A stretch of 50,782 bases of DNA from JBBRVW01 sp038246545. Lineage in GTDB: Bacteria; Actinomycetota; Actinomycetes; JACCUZ01. A model generated the notes under the pieces. The model saw only the letters and a program-made list of their open reading frames with translations. It was not told where the DNA came from and searched no databases. The stretch spans positions 1-50,782 of the forward strand of contig JBBRVW010000037.1 in NCBI GenBank assembly GCA_038246545.1, given 5' to 3'. Below are positions 40,475 to 49,272 of the stretch, piece by piece. A program made the translations under genes and the position numbers. Numbering within the stretch: the stretch's first letter is position 1; each line of letters begins with the position of its first letter.

Positions 40475-41625
40475 CCGTCTCCCTCGGCATGCCCGAGACG
40501 CCGCCCCGGCCCCTTGCCACCCGACGGGTGTCCCGCCAGATCGACGTCGGCGGCGTGCTGGTCGGCGGCGACGCTCCCGTCTCGGTGCAGTCGATGACCA
40601 CGACGCCCACGTCGGACATCGACGCGACCCTGCAGCAGATCGCCGAGCTCACGGCGTCCGGCTGCCAGATCGTCCGCGTCGCCTGTCCCACCCAGGACGA
40701 CGCCGACGCCCTGCCGGCGATCGCCGGCAAGTCGCAGATCCCCGTGATCGCCGACATCCACTTCCAGCCCAAGTACGTCTTCGCCGCGATCGATGCCGGC
40801 TGCGCCGCCGTCCGCGTCAACCCCGGCAACATCAAGGCCTTCGACGACAAGGTGCAGGAGATCGCGAAGGCCGCCGGCGACGCCGGCACCCCGATCCGCA
40901 TCGGCGTCAACGCCGGCTCGCTCGACAAGCGGCTGCTGCAGAAGTACGGCAAGGCCACGCCCGAGGCCCTCGTCGAGTCGGCGCTGTGGGAGTGCTCGCT
41001 GTTCGAGGAGCACGGTTTCCGCGACATCAAGATCTCGGTGAAGCACAACGACCCGGTGGTCATGGTCAACGCCTACCGGCTGCTCGCCGAACGGTGCGAC
41101 TACCCGCTGCACCTCGGCGTCACCGAGGCGGGCCCGGCGTTCCAGGGCACCATCAAGTCCGCCGTGGCCTTCGGTGCGCTGCTGGCCGAGGGCATCGGCG
41201 ACACCATCCGCGTCTCGCTGTCGGCCCCGCCGGTCGAGGAGGTCAAGGTCGGCAACCAGATCCTCGAGTCGCTCGGGCTCAGGCAGCGCGGCCTCGAGAT
41301 CGTGTCCTGCCCGTCCTGCGGGCGCGCGCAGGTCGACGTCTACACCCTCGCCGACCAGGTGTCCGCCGGGCTCGAGGGCCTCACCGTGCCGCTGCGGGTG
41401 GCGGTCATGGGCTGCGTCGTCAACGGTCCCGGCGAGGCACGCGAGGCCGACCTCGGCGTCGCCTCCGGCAACGGCAAGGGCCAGATCTTCGTCAGGGGGG
41501 AGGTCATCAAGACCGTGCCCGAGTCGCAGATCGTCGAGACCCTGATCGAGGAAGCCATGCGGATCGCCGAGGAGATGGAGCTCGAGGGCGTAGCCTCTGG
41601 CGAACCCGCGGTGAGCGTCCGCTAG
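40471..41625 (+). CDS. ispG: (E)-4-hydroxy-3-methylbut-2-enyl-diphosphate synthase
   Basis: A 384-residue 4Fe-4S enzyme of the MEP pathway that reductively dehydrates MEcPP to HMBPP. The TIM-barrel part has VSVQSMTTTPTSDIDATLQQ, IPVIADIHFQPKYVF and VRVNPGNI. The C-terminal cluster ligands are SCPSCGR (two Cys near residue 280) and MGCVVNGPGEA (third Cys near 315). ATG 40471 fits the family. It completes the dxr-rip1-ispG block and is followed by the GNAT gene. Confidence 0.96.
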   Translation: MTVSLGMPETPPRPLATRRVSRQIDVGGVLVGGDAPVSVQSMTTTPTSDIDATLQQIAELTASGCQIVRVACPTQDDADALPAIAGKSQIPVIADIHFQPKYVFAAIDAGCAAVRVNPGNIKAFDDKVQEIAKAAGDAGTPIRIGVNAGSLDKRLLQKYGKATPEALVESALWECSLFEEHGFRDIKISVKHNDPVVMVNAYRLLAERCDYPLHLGVTEAGPAFQGTIKSAVAFGALLAEGIGDTIRVSLSAPPVEEVKVGNQILESLGLRQRGLEIVSCPSCGRAQVDVYTLADQVSAGLEGLTVPLRVAVMGCVVNGPGEAREADLGVASGNGKGQIFVRGEVIKTVPESQIVETLIEEAMRIAEEMELEGVASGEPAVSVR

Positions 41626-41666
41626 CCCGCCGCACGACCTGCCCGCACGACCTGGAGGAGGCCGGG

Positions 41667-42509
41667 ATGCTGCGCAGCACGTCGCTGCGTGTGCTGCGCC
41701 CCGAGGACCTCGCTGCCGTCGACGAGGTGCTCTCCCGTGACCCGGTCGCGGACGTCTTCGTCGCGTCCCGGGTGCGGGCGGCCGGTCTCGACCCGGCGCG
41801 CCTCGGTGGCGAGATGTGGGGGTACGCCGTCGACGGCCGGCTCGAGGCGTTGTGCCATGCCGGCGCCAACCTGGTGCCGGTCCAGGCCGACGCCGAGGCG
41901 GTGTCGGCGTTCGCCGAGCGGGCCCGTCGGCTGGGCCGGCGGTGCGCCTCCATCGTCGGCGAGCGCGAGGCGGTGGCCGCGATGTGGGCCGACCTGGAGC
42001 CAGTGTGGGGACCGGCCCGAGAGGTGCGCGACCCGCAGCCGCTGATGGCCCTCTCGGGTCCGCCGGTCGTGGCACCCGACCCGCTCGTGCGGCGGGTCCG
42101 GATGGACGAGCTGGACGTGCTCGTGCCCGCGTGCATCGCCATGTTCACCGAGGAGGTCGGTATCTCTCCCGTGGGCGCCGACGGTGGTTCGTCCTACCGC
42201 GCGCGGATCGGCGACCTGGTGCGGACCGGCCGGGCCTTCGCCCGGATCGAGGACGGCCGCGTCGTGTTCAAGGCCGAGATCGGCTCGTCGAGCGAGGCTG
42301 CCTGCCAGGTCCAGGGCGTGTGGGTGCCGCCGGACCTGAGGGGCCACGGGCTGGCCGCGCCCGGTATGGCCAGCGTCGCCGACGTGGCCCGCCGAGAGAT
42401 CGCGCCGGTCGTCAGCCTCTACGTCAACGACTTCAACCACGCCGCGCGCGCGACGTACCGCCGGGTCGGCTTCCTCGACGTCGGCACGTTCATGTCGGTT
42501 CTGTTCTGA
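41667..42509 (+). CDS. DUF4081/GNAT-family N-acetyltransferase
   Basis: A 280-residue protein with an N-terminal DUF4081-type domain (LRPEDLAAVDEVLSRDPVAD, FVASRVRAAGLDP) and a C-terminal GNAT domain. The acetyl-CoA loop is VQGVWVPPDLRGHGLAAPGM, followed by VVSLYVNDFNHAARATYRRV. ATG 41667 is preceded by GGAGGAG. The homologous gene lies downstream of ispG in mycobacteria (Rv2867c), so the position is conserved. The acceptor substrate is unknown. Confidence 0.88.
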   Translation: MLRSTSLRVLRPEDLAAVDEVLSRDPVADVFVASRVRAAGLDPARLGGEMWGYAVDGRLEALCHAGANLVPVQADAEAVSAFAERARRLGRRCASIVGEREAVAAMWADLEPVWGPAREVRDPQPLMALSGPPVVAPDPLVRRVRMDELDVLVPACIAMFTEEVGISPVGADGGSSYRARIGDLVRTGRAFARIEDGRVVFKAEIGSSSEAACQVQGVWVPPDLRGHGLAAPGMASVADVARREIAPVVSLYVNDFNHAARATYRRVGFLDVGTFMSVLF

Positions 42510-42583
42510 GCTGCCGGTCGAGGCCGCCGCGCCCTGTCCAGGCCGCCGCCGGCCGCTGGGGAACCGTGCCGCCGGCAGGGCAG

Positions 42584-42621
42584 GGCATAGCGAAGAGGCA
42601 ATATCGCGGATAGGCTATGCC
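42584..42621 (+). promoter_or_regulatory. Operator/promoter of the XRE-nucleotidyltransferase pair
   Basis: GGCATAGC (42584-42591) and GCTATGCC (42614-42621) are perfect 8-bp inverted arms, 22 bp apart. The right arm overlaps ATAGGCTAT and a -10-like TAGGCT (42611-42616). The ATG follows at 42624 without a ribosome-binding site, so the mRNA would be leaderless. The arrangement suits autorepression by the encoded XRE protein. Confidence 0.55.
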
Positions 42622-42623
42622 GC

Positions 42624-42968
42624 ATGGCCACACCACGTCACCTGCTGGGCAACGACCTCGTGCGCGAGGCGCGCCGACGGGCTGGGCTGACCCAGGCCGA
42701 GCTGGCCGGGCGGGCCGGCACCACCCAGTCGGCGATCGCCCGGCTGGAGACCGGCCGCACCTCGCCGAGCTTCGAGACCGTGCTCGCCCTGGTCCGGCAC
42801 TGCGGGCTCGACCTCGAGGTGATGCTCGTCGATCGGGACCGCTCCGTCGACGGGCAGGTGACGGGCAACCAGGCGCTGACCCCTGAACAACGCCTGGCCC
42901 AGCTGGTACACACCGTCGAGTTCGTCGAGCGCGGGCGCGATGCGATGAGTCAGGCGCGCGGTGCCTGA
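42624..42968 (+). CDS. XRE-family HTH regulator, candidate antitoxin
   Basis: A 114-residue protein. The N-terminal Cro/C1-type HTH (LVREARRRAGLTQAELAGRA, then TTQSAIARLETGRTSPSFET) occupies residues 9-57. It is followed by a short strand (LDLEVMLVD) and a helical tail (TPEQRLAQLVHTVEFVERGR). This two-part form resembles antitoxins that bind DNA with the N-terminus and the toxin with the C-terminus. The stop overlaps the nucleotidyltransferase start by 8 bp. It lies between the conserved GNAT and proS genes, as a compact insertion might. Confidence 0.85.
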   Translation: MATPRHLLGNDLVREARRRAGLTQAELAGRAGTTQSAIARLETGRTSPSFETVLALVRHCGLDLEVMLVDRDRSVDGQVTGNQALTPEQRLAQLVHTVEFVERGRDAMSQARGA

Positions 42969-43476
42969 GTCCTTTCAGCCGGATGCGCTGCTCCGGATCC
43001 TGGCCGAACGCGACGTGCACTACGTCTTGATCGGCGGCCTCGGTGCCACGCTGCACGGGTCCCCGCACCTGACGCAGGACGTGGACATCACGCCCGAACG
43101 AACCCCCACGAATCTCGCCAAGCTGTCCGACGCCCTGCGCGACATGAATGCCCGGGTGCGCGCGGCAGGGCTCGATGAGCCGCTGCCGTTCAGTCATGAC
43201 GCCGAGTCTCTCGGCAGGGTCGGAGTCTGGAACCTTGCGACTCCCTACGGCGACTTCGACATCTCGTTCGTGCCCACGGGTACGGACGGGTACCCGGACC
43301 TGTGCCGCGATGCCGTCCGGGTCCGGATAGCCGACGTCGACGTCGTCGTCGCCAGCCTCAGCGACATCATCCGGAGCAAGCAGGCGGCCGATCGGCCCAA
43401 GGACAGGCTCACCCTCCCGACGCTTCGCGAGATCCTGGCGCGCCGCCTGCAGGAGGGCGGGACAGCCGAGCGCTGA
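42961..43476 (+). CDS. Nucleotidyltransferase-fold protein, candidate toxin
   Basis: A 171-residue protein of the polymerase-beta-type nucleotidyltransferase fold. The GG..HG...DxD motif appears as GGLGATLHGSPHLTQDVDI near residue 21-39. A third acidic position is in YGDFDISFVP near 99. The C-terminal helices have LSDIIRSKQAADRPKDRLTL, a KxxxxRxKD segment common in AbiEii-like and related families. GTG 42961 is coupled to the XRE gene. By analogy with AbiE and MenAT it could transfer nucleotides to tRNA or protein. The toxin role is inferred from pairing and fold. Confidence 0.75.
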   Translation: MPESFQPDALLRILAERDVHYVLIGGLGATLHGSPHLTQDVDITPERTPTNLAKLSDALRDMNARVRAAGLDEPLPFSHDAESLGRVGVWNLATPYGDFDISFVPTGTDGYPDLCRDAVRVRIADVDVVVASLSDIIRSKQAADRPKDRLTLPTLREILARRLQEGGTAER

Positions 43477-43545
43477 AACCGGATCGGCACCCGGGAGGGC
43501 TTCTCGTTATCCTCGCGGCACACCCCCTACCGAGGAGTCCCCGCC

Positions 43546-45318
43546 GTGCTGCTCCGCATGTCGACCCTGTTCCTGCGCACCCTCCGCGAGGACCCGGCCG
43601 ACGCCGAGGTGCAGAGCCATCGCCTGCTCGTCCGGGCCGGCTACATCCGCCGTGCCGCGCCCGGCGGCTACACCTACCTCCCGCTGGGCTGGCGGGTGCT
43701 GCGCAAGATCGAGGGCATCATCCGCGACGAGATGGATGCGATGGGCGCCCAGGAGGTGCACTTCCCGGCCCTGCTGCCCAAGGAGCCCTACGACCGGTCC
43801 AACCGCTGGACCGAGTATGGCGACGACGTCTTCCGGGTCCAGGACCGCAAGGGTGCCGACTTCATGCTCGGCCCGACCCACGAGGAGTTCTTCACCCTGC
43901 TCGTGAAGGACCTCTACTCGTCGTACAAGGACCTGCCGCTGTGGATCTACCAGATCCAGACCAAGTTCCGCGACGAGGCGCGGCCACGGGCCGGGCTGCT
44001 GCGCGGGCGGGAGTTCGTCATGAAGGACTCCTACTCCTTCGACGTCGACGACGCCGGGCTCGACCGGTCCTACGCCGCCCACCGCGAGGCCTACATCCGG
44101 ATCTTCGACCGGCTCGGGCTCGACTACGTCATCGTGTCCGCGCTGTCGGGGTCGATGGGCGGCTCGAAGAGCGAGGAGTTCCTCACGCCTTGCGCGATCG
44201 GCGAGGACACCTACGTCCGCTGCACGACGTGCGACTACGCCGCCAACGTCGAGGCCCTGCGCACCCTGGTGCCGGCCGCGCAGCCGTACGCCGACGTGCC
44301 GGCCGCGCACGTCGAGGACACTCCCGACACCCCGACGATCGACACGCTCGTCGCGCTGGCCAACGGCAGGGACGACCTGCGACGGGCGGACCGGGACTGG
44401 ACCGCAGCCGACACGCTGAAGAACGTCGTCGTCAAGCTGCGTCAGCCCGGCGGTAAGACCGAGCTGCTCGCGATCGGGCTGCCCGGTGACCGTGAGGTCG
44501 ACGCCAAGCGGCTCGACGCCGTCGTGCACCCGGCCGTCGTCGAGCCGTTCACCGAGGCGGACTTCGCCGAGCACCCCGGGCTGGTCCGGGGGTACATCGG
44601 CCCGGCCGCGCTCGGCTCCGACAAGCCAGCGGCGGTGCGGTACCTGCTGGACCCACGCGTGGTCGAGGGCACCCGTTGGATCACCGGCGCCAACGAGCCG
44701 GGCCGGCACGTCTTCGACCTGGTCGCGGGTCGCGACTTCACCGGCGACGGGACCATCGAGGCGGCCTCGGTGTTCGAGGGCGACCCGTGCCCCCACGACG
44801 ACGGCGGGAGCCTGGTGGCCGCGCGCGGCATCGAGATGGGCCACATCTTCCAGCTGGGCCGCAAGTTCGCCGATGCCCTGGACCTCAAGGTGCTCGACGA
44901 GAACGGCAAGCAGGTCGTGGTGACCATGGGGTCCTACGGCATCGGCCCGTCGCGCGGCATGGCCGCGATCGCGGAGGCGACCCTCGACGACATCGGGCTC
45001 TGCTGGCCGCGCGCCGTCTCGCCGGCCGACGTGCACCTGGTCGCCACCGGCAAGGACGACTCGGTGTTCGAGGCCGCGCGGTCCCTCGCCGACGACCTCG
45101 TGGCCAGAGGGCTCGACGTCCTCTACGACGACCGGCGGGGCGTCTCGCCGGGCGTGAAGTTCAAGGACGCCGAGCTCATCGGCGTCCCGACCATCGTTGT
45201 GGTGGGCAGGGCGCTGGCCGACGGCACCATCGAGGTGCGCGACCGGCGCAGCGGCGAGCGCGACGACGTGGCCGTCGACCACGCCGCCGCGCACGTGGTG
45301 GCCGCGGTCCGTGGTTGA
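43546..45318 (+). CDS. proS: Prolyl-tRNA synthetase (bacterial type, with editing domain)
   Basis: A 590-residue class II synthetase. Motif 1 region LVRAGYIRRAAPGGYTYLPL; motif 2 YQIQTKFRDEARPRAGLLRG with EFVMKDSYSFD; motif 3 MGSYGIGPSRGMAAIAE. An inserted YbaK-like editing domain at about residues 235-400 (DTLKNVVVKLRQ, VVHPAVVEPFT) removes mischarged alanine. A C-terminal anticodon-binding domain follows (DDRRGVSPGVKFKDAELIGV). Start GTG 43546; ATG 43558 is also possible. No T-box or other leader fits in the 69-bp upstream gap. The HAD gene overlaps its stop. Confidence 0.97.
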   Translation: MLLRMSTLFLRTLREDPADAEVQSHRLLVRAGYIRRAAPGGYTYLPLGWRVLRKIEGIIRDEMDAMGAQEVHFPALLPKEPYDRSNRWTEYGDDVFRVQDRKGADFMLGPTHEEFFTLLVKDLYSSYKDLPLWIYQIQTKFRDEARPRAGLLRGREFVMKDSYSFDVDDAGLDRSYAAHREAYIRIFDRLGLDYVIVSALSGSMGGSKSEEFLTPCAIGEDTYVRCTTCDYAANVEALRTLVPAAQPYADVPAAHVEDTPDTPTIDTLVALANGRDDLRRADRDWTAADTLKNVVVKLRQPGGKTELLAIGLPGDREVDAKRLDAVVHPAVVEPFTEADFAEHPGLVRGYIGPAALGSDKPAAVRYLLDPRVVEGTRWITGANEPGRHVFDLVAGRDFTGDGTIEAASVFEGDPCPHDDGGSLVAARGIEMGHIFQLGRKFADALDLKVLDENGKQVVVTMGSYGIGPSRGMAAIAEATLDDIGLCWPRAVSPADVHLVATGKDDSVFEAARSLADDLVARGLDVLYDDRRGVSPGVKFKDAELIGVPTIVVVGRALADGTIEVRDRRSGERDDVAVDHAAAHVVAAVRG

Positions 45319-46045
45319 GGCGACCGCTCCGGTCGAGGCGGTCGTCTTCGACTGGGGCGGCACCCTCACGCCCTGGCACCCGATCGACCTGCTGGAGCAG
45401 TGGCGGCACTACGCCGCCGTGCACCTTCCCGACGACCGGGCCGCTGCGGACGACCTCGCGGCGCGGATCCTCGCGGCCGAGGACGCTGCCTGGCGGGCCG
45501 GGCGTGACCACCAGCGGTCGGCGACCCTCGACGACATGCTCCGCGAGGCCGGCGTCGACACGTCGACCGAGCAGCACGCGCAGGCGCTCGCGGCGTACCA
45601 CGCGTTCTGGGAGCCGCACACCTGGACCGACCCCGACGTTCCGGCGCTCCTCACCGGGCTGCGCGACCGCGGCCTCAAGGTCGGTGTGCTGTCCAACACG
45701 CTGTGGACCCGCGAGCACCACGAGGCGGTCTTCCGTCGCGACGGCGTGCTCGAGCTGATCGACGGAGCGGTCTACTCCAGCGAGATCGCCTGGACCAAGC
45801 CGCACCCAGAGGCGTTCCGCGCGGCCCTCGCTGCGGTCGGCGTGCGGGACCCAGCCCGGGCTGTCTTCGTCGGCGACCGGCCCTACGACGACATCCACGG
45901 CGCGAAAGAGGTCGGCATGCGGGCGGTCCTGGTGCCGCACAGCGCCATCCCGGACTCGCAGAAGGGGCACGTCGAGGGACACCCCGACGCGGTCGTGGAC
46001 CGGCTGGCCGACCTGCTCGCCGTCGTCGATGCCTGGCGCGGCTGA
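45311..46045 (+). CDS. HAD-superfamily hydrolase
   Basis: A 244-residue HAD phosphatase. Motif I VVFDWGGTLTPW near residue 12 has the nucleophile Asp; the usual second Asp (DxD) is replaced by Gly (DWGGT), as in some HAD-IA members. Motif II is VGVLSNT near 120, motif III TKPHPEAFRAAL near 159, and motif IV FVGDRPYDDIHGAKEVGM near 184. A helical cap lies between. GTG 45311 overlaps the proS stop by 8 bp. The substrate is unknown. Confidence 0.88.
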   Translation: MVEATAPVEAVVFDWGGTLTPWHPIDLLEQWRHYAAVHLPDDRAAADDLAARILAAEDAAWRAGRDHQRSATLDDMLREAGVDTSTEQHAQALAAYHAFWEPHTWTDPDVPALLTGLRDRGLKVGVLSNTLWTREHHEAVFRRDGVLELIDGAVYSSEIAWTKPHPEAFRAALAAVGVRDPARAVFVGDRPYDDIHGAKEVGMRAVLVPHSAIPDSQKGHVEGHPDAVVDRLADLLAVVDAWRG

Positions 46046-46050
46046 GACCC

Positions 46051-46818
46051 GTGCCCGAGCTGCACACGGTGCTGCTGCTCTGCGTGGCAGCGGCGTTCGC
46101 CGGCTGGGTCGATGCCGTGTCCGGCGGCGGGGGACTGGTGCAGCTGCCGGCCCTGCTCATCGCCCTGCCGGGCGGGTCGCCGGCCGCGGTGCTGGCGACC
46201 AACAAGCTGTCGAGCATCTGCGGCACGTCGGCTGCTGCCCTGACCTATCACCGCCGGGTACGTCCCGACCTGCGGACCGCCCTGCCGATGGCCGGCTTCG
46301 CGCTCGTGGGCGCGGCACTGGGTGCGCTGTGCGCCTCACTGGTCCCGCGCTCGGTGTTCTCGCCGATCGTCCTGGTGCTGCTCGTGGGGGTCGGCGTGTT
46401 CACCGCCGTCCGCCCGGACTTCGGCCAGGCGCAGGCACTGCGCTGGGCGGACCGCCGGCATCACGTCGCGGCCGGGCTCGGCGGGGCTGCCATCGGCTTC
46501 TACGACGGCATCTTCGGGCCGGGAACCGGCGCGTTCCTCGTCGTGCTCCTGGTCGTCCTGCTGGGCTACGAGCTGCTCCAGGCGTCCGCCAAGGCGCGCA
46601 TCGTCAACCTGGCCACCAACCTCGGCGCGCTGCTGGTCTTCATCCCCCAGGGAGCCCCGATGTGGCGGCTCGGACTCGTGATGGGCGCCTGCAACGTGGC
46701 CGGCGGTTGGCTCGGCGCACACTCGGCGATCGCCGGGGGCAACCGCTTCGTCCGGGTGGTGTTCCTCGTCGTCGTGGCTGCGCTCGTGCTCCGTCTCGGG
46801 TACGGACTCGTCACCTGA
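46051..46818 (+). CDS. TSUP-family (TauE/SafE) transporter
   Basis: A 255-residue membrane protein with about eight hydrophobic segments and the duplicated TSUP signatures: FAGWVDAVSGGGGLVQLPAL near residue 14 and AAIGFYDGIFGPGTGAFLVV near 147. ATNKLSSICGTSAAALTY and KARIVNLATNLGALLVFIPQ are the paired second motifs. Such carriers export sulfite, sulfonates or other organosulfur anions. GTG 46051 follows the HAD gene by 5 bp, so they may be cotranscribed. The substrate is unknown. Confidence 0.9.
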   Translation: MPELHTVLLLCVAAAFAGWVDAVSGGGGLVQLPALLIALPGGSPAAVLATNKLSSICGTSAAALTYHRRVRPDLRTALPMAGFALVGAALGALCASLVPRSVFSPIVLVLLVGVGVFTAVRPDFGQAQALRWADRRHHVAAGLGGAAIGFYDGIFGPGTGAFLVVLLVVLLGYELLQASAKARIVNLATNLGALLVFIPQGAPMWRLGLVMGACNVAGGWLGAHSAIAGGNRFVRVVFLVVVAALVLRLGYGLVT

Positions 46819-46871
46819 CCTGACGGCCTCGCCCGGGTGCATTCGCCGCACAAACGGCAATGACCGCGCTC

Positions 46872-46901
46872 TTGACATTGCGGTAACTAAACCGCTTTAG
46901 T
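46872..46901 (+). promoter_or_regulatory. Promoter and LacI-type operator of the sugar ABC operon
   Basis: TTGACA (46872-46877), an 18-bp spacer and TTTAGT (46896-46901). A perfect palindrome ACTAAA-CCGC-TTTAGT (46886-46901), a classic LacI/GalR-type operator, covers the -10 box. The LacI ATG is at 46908, so the mRNA is probably leaderless and the regulator represses its own operon. Confidence 0.8.
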
Positions 46902-46907
46902 AGCCGG

Positions 46908-47966
46908 ATGCCGGCACGCCGCCCGACCATCTCCGACGTTGCCCGCAACGCGGGTGTCTCGAAGGGGGCGGTGTCCTTCGCGCTCAACGGTCGCCCCGGT
47001 GTCGCGCCCGGGACCCGGGACCGGATCCTCGCGGCGGCCGACGATCTGGGCTGGACGCCCAGCCACCCGGCCCGCGCGCTGGCCGCTTCCCGGGCCCTGG
47101 CCGTGGGCCTGGTGATCGCCCGCCCGCCCGAGACGCTCGGCGCGGACCCGTTCTTCCCGGCCTTCATCGCCGGGGTCGAGGCCGCTCTCGCCCCCCTCGG
47201 GCAGTCGTTGCTGCTCCAGGTCGTGCCCGACCGCGACCGGGAGGCCGAGGGCTACCGCCGTCTCGCGGCCGACGGCCGTGTCGACGGGGTGTTCCTCACC
47301 GACCTGCGGGTCGACGACCCCCGGCCCGCGCTCCTCGCCGAGCTCGCGCTGCCCGCCGTCCTCGTCGCACCCTCCTGCGACGACCACCTCGCCGGCCACT
47401 GCGTCTGCGTCGACGACCGGCCCGGCATCCGGGCGGTCGTGGAGCACCTGATCCAGCTCGGGCACACCCGCATCGCGCACGTGGCCGGACCGGTGGAGTT
47501 CGTGCACTCGGCGTCCCGTCACGAAGCCTGGGCCGGCGCGCTGCGCGACGCCGGTCTGCCTCCCGGCCCGCTCGAGCGTGCCGACTTCTCCGCCCGTCAG
47601 GGTGCGCTGGCCACGACCCGGCTGCTCGACCTGGCCGAGCCGCCGACCGCGATCGCCTATGCCAACGACCTGATGGCGATCGCCGGGTCGGCTGTCGCCG
47701 CAGGTCGCGGGATGGATGTCCCGGGCGACCTGTCCATCGCCGGCTTCGACGACACCGAGGTCGCCGCCCACCTGCGGCCGGCCCTCACGACGGTGCGGAC
47801 CGACGCCTTCGCGTGGGGCCGTGCGGCGGCGGTCCGGTTGACCGACCTGGTCGCGGGCAACGTCGCGCCCAAGATCGAACTGCCGTCCCCACAGCTGGTG
47901 ATCCGCGACTCCACAGCAGCACCGCGACCCATCGGGTCGCGCCCTCATCAACGATCGGAGCACTGA
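46908..47966 (+). CDS. LacI-family transcriptional repressor
   Basis: A 352-residue LacI/GalR regulator. The HTH and hinge span residues 1-60 (TISDVARNAGVSKGAVSFAL, then ALAASRALAVGLVI). The periplasmic-binding-like sugar domain has FFPAFIAGVEAAL, DGVFLTDLRVDDPRP, GHTRIAHVAGP and LSIAGFDDTEVAAHLRPALT. It has a palindromic operator in its own promoter. It is first in the operon before the binding protein, so a sugar sensed by it is probably the transported one. Confidence 0.93.
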   Translation: MPARRPTISDVARNAGVSKGAVSFALNGRPGVAPGTRDRILAAADDLGWTPSHPARALAASRALAVGLVIARPPETLGADPFFPAFIAGVEAALAPLGQSLLLQVVPDRDREAEGYRRLAADGRVDGVFLTDLRVDDPRPALLAELALPAVLVAPSCDDHLAGHCVCVDDRPGIRAVVEHLIQLGHTRIAHVAGPVEFVHSASRHEAWAGALRDAGLPPGPLERADFSARQGALATTRLLDLAEPPTAIAYANDLMAIAGSAVAAGRGMDVPGDLSIAGFDDTEVAAHLRPALTTVRTDAFAWGRAAAVRLTDLVAGNVAPKIELPSPQLVIRDSTAAPRPIGSRPHQRSEH

Positions 47967-47969
47967 CAG

Positions 47970-49259
47970 ATGAAGCGCACTGCAACTGCCGCGGCACTCG
48001 TCGCCCTGGCCCTCGGCGCCACGGCCTGCGGGGGAGGCAGTGGCTCGTCCTCCGCCTCCGGCGACCTGGCAACCAAGGGGCCGATCAAGATCTGGCTGTC
48101 GAACAACCCCGAGGAGCTCGCCTGGGGCAAGGCGATGGTGACTGCGTGGAACGCCAAGAACCCCAAGGAGAAGGTCACCGCGCAGGAGATCCCGGCCGGC
48201 AAGAGCTCGGAGGAGGTCATCGGCGCGGCCATCACCGCGGGCAACGCGCCGTGCCTGGTGTTCAACACGTCGCCGGCCGCAGTCCCGCAGTTCCAGAAGC
48301 AGGGTGGACTCGTGGCGCTCGACGACTTCCCGGGCGGCGCGAAGTACGTCGAGTCGCGCAGCGGTGACAGCGCCCAGCAGTACCAGTCTCCGGACGGCAA
48401 GTACTACCAGATGCCGTGGAAGCAGAACCCGGTGATGATCTTCTACAACAAGGACCTGCTGAAGAAGGCCGGCGTCAGCACCGACAACCCGCCGCTGTCG
48501 ACCTACGACGACTTCCTCGCGACCAGCGACAAGATCGTGAGCAGCGGTGCCGCGCAGGCCGCGATCTGGCCGGCGCCGACGAGCGAGTTCTTCCAGTCGT
48601 GGTTCGACTTCTACCCGCTGTACGCCGCCGAGTCGGGCGGCAAGCAGCTCGTCGAGGACGGCAAGGCGACGTTCGACGACGCAGCCGGCCAGGCCGTCGC
48701 GAACTTCTGGGCGACGATGTACCAGAAGGGCTACTCGCAGAAGGAGAAGTACCAGGCCGACTCGTTCGCGGACGGCAAGGCGGCGATGGCGATCGTCGGC
48801 CCGTGGGCCATCGCGGTCTACGGCGACAAGGTCAACTGGGGCGTGGCCCCGGTCCCGACGTCGACCGGCAAGGCCGCCGACCAGATCTACAGCTTCTCCG
48901 ACGCCAAGAACGTCGGGCTCTACTCGGCCTGCAAGGCCAAGGGCACCGCGTGGGACGTGCTGAAGTTCGCGACCAGCAAGGGCCAGGACGGGTCCCTGCT
49001 GGACAAGACCGGTCAGATGCCGATCCGCACAGACCTGGCGGCCGCGTACCCCGACTACTTCTCCTCGCACGAGGAGTACAAGACCTTCGCGGACCAGGCA
49101 GCCAGGACCGTCGAGGTACCCAACGTCACCGGCTCGATCGAGATCTGGCAGAAGTTCCGCGACAGCTACAGCAGCAGCGTCATCTTCGCGAAGCAGCCGG
49201 TCGACGCTGGTCTCAAGACGGCCGCGGGCGAGATCGACAAGCTCGCCGGTCAGTCCTGA
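47970..49259 (+). CDS. Sugar ABC transporter substrate-binding lipoprotein
   Basis: A 429-residue family 1 binding protein with a Sec lipoprotein signal (MKRTATAAALVALALGATAC, Cys at residue 20) and a Ser/Gly linker. The mature domain has KIWLSNNPEELAWGKAMVTA, PWKQNPVMIFYNKDLLKKAG, FADGKAAMAIVGPWAI and SDAKNVGLYSACKAKGTAWD. Aromatic residues suggest carbohydrate stacking. ATG 47970 is 3 bp after the LacI gene. Its permeases follow. Confidence 0.92.
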   Translation: MKRTATAAALVALALGATACGGGSGSSSASGDLATKGPIKIWLSNNPEELAWGKAMVTAWNAKNPKEKVTAQEIPAGKSSEEVIGAAITAGNAPCLVFNTSPAAVPQFQKQGGLVALDDFPGGAKYVESRSGDSAQQYQSPDGKYYQMPWKQNPVMIFYNKDLLKKAGVSTDNPPLSTYDDFLATSDKIVSSGAAQAAIWPAPTSEFFQSWFDFYPLYAAESGGKQLVEDGKATFDDAAGQAVANFWATMYQKGYSQKEKYQADSFADGKAAMAIVGPWAIAVYGDKVNWGVAPVPTSTGKAADQIYSFSDAKNVGLYSACKAKGTAWDVLKFATSKGQDGSLLDKTGQMPIRTDLAAAYPDYFSSHEEYKTFADQAARTVEVPNVTGSIEIWQKFRDSYSSSVIFAKQPVDAGLKTAAGEIDKLAGQS

Positions 49260-49272
49260 GCCGGCCCCGGCC

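Noticed and set aside
43477..43545. Possible T-box or attenuator upstream of proS
   Set aside because: Only 69 bp is available, with no specifier stem or T-box sequence.
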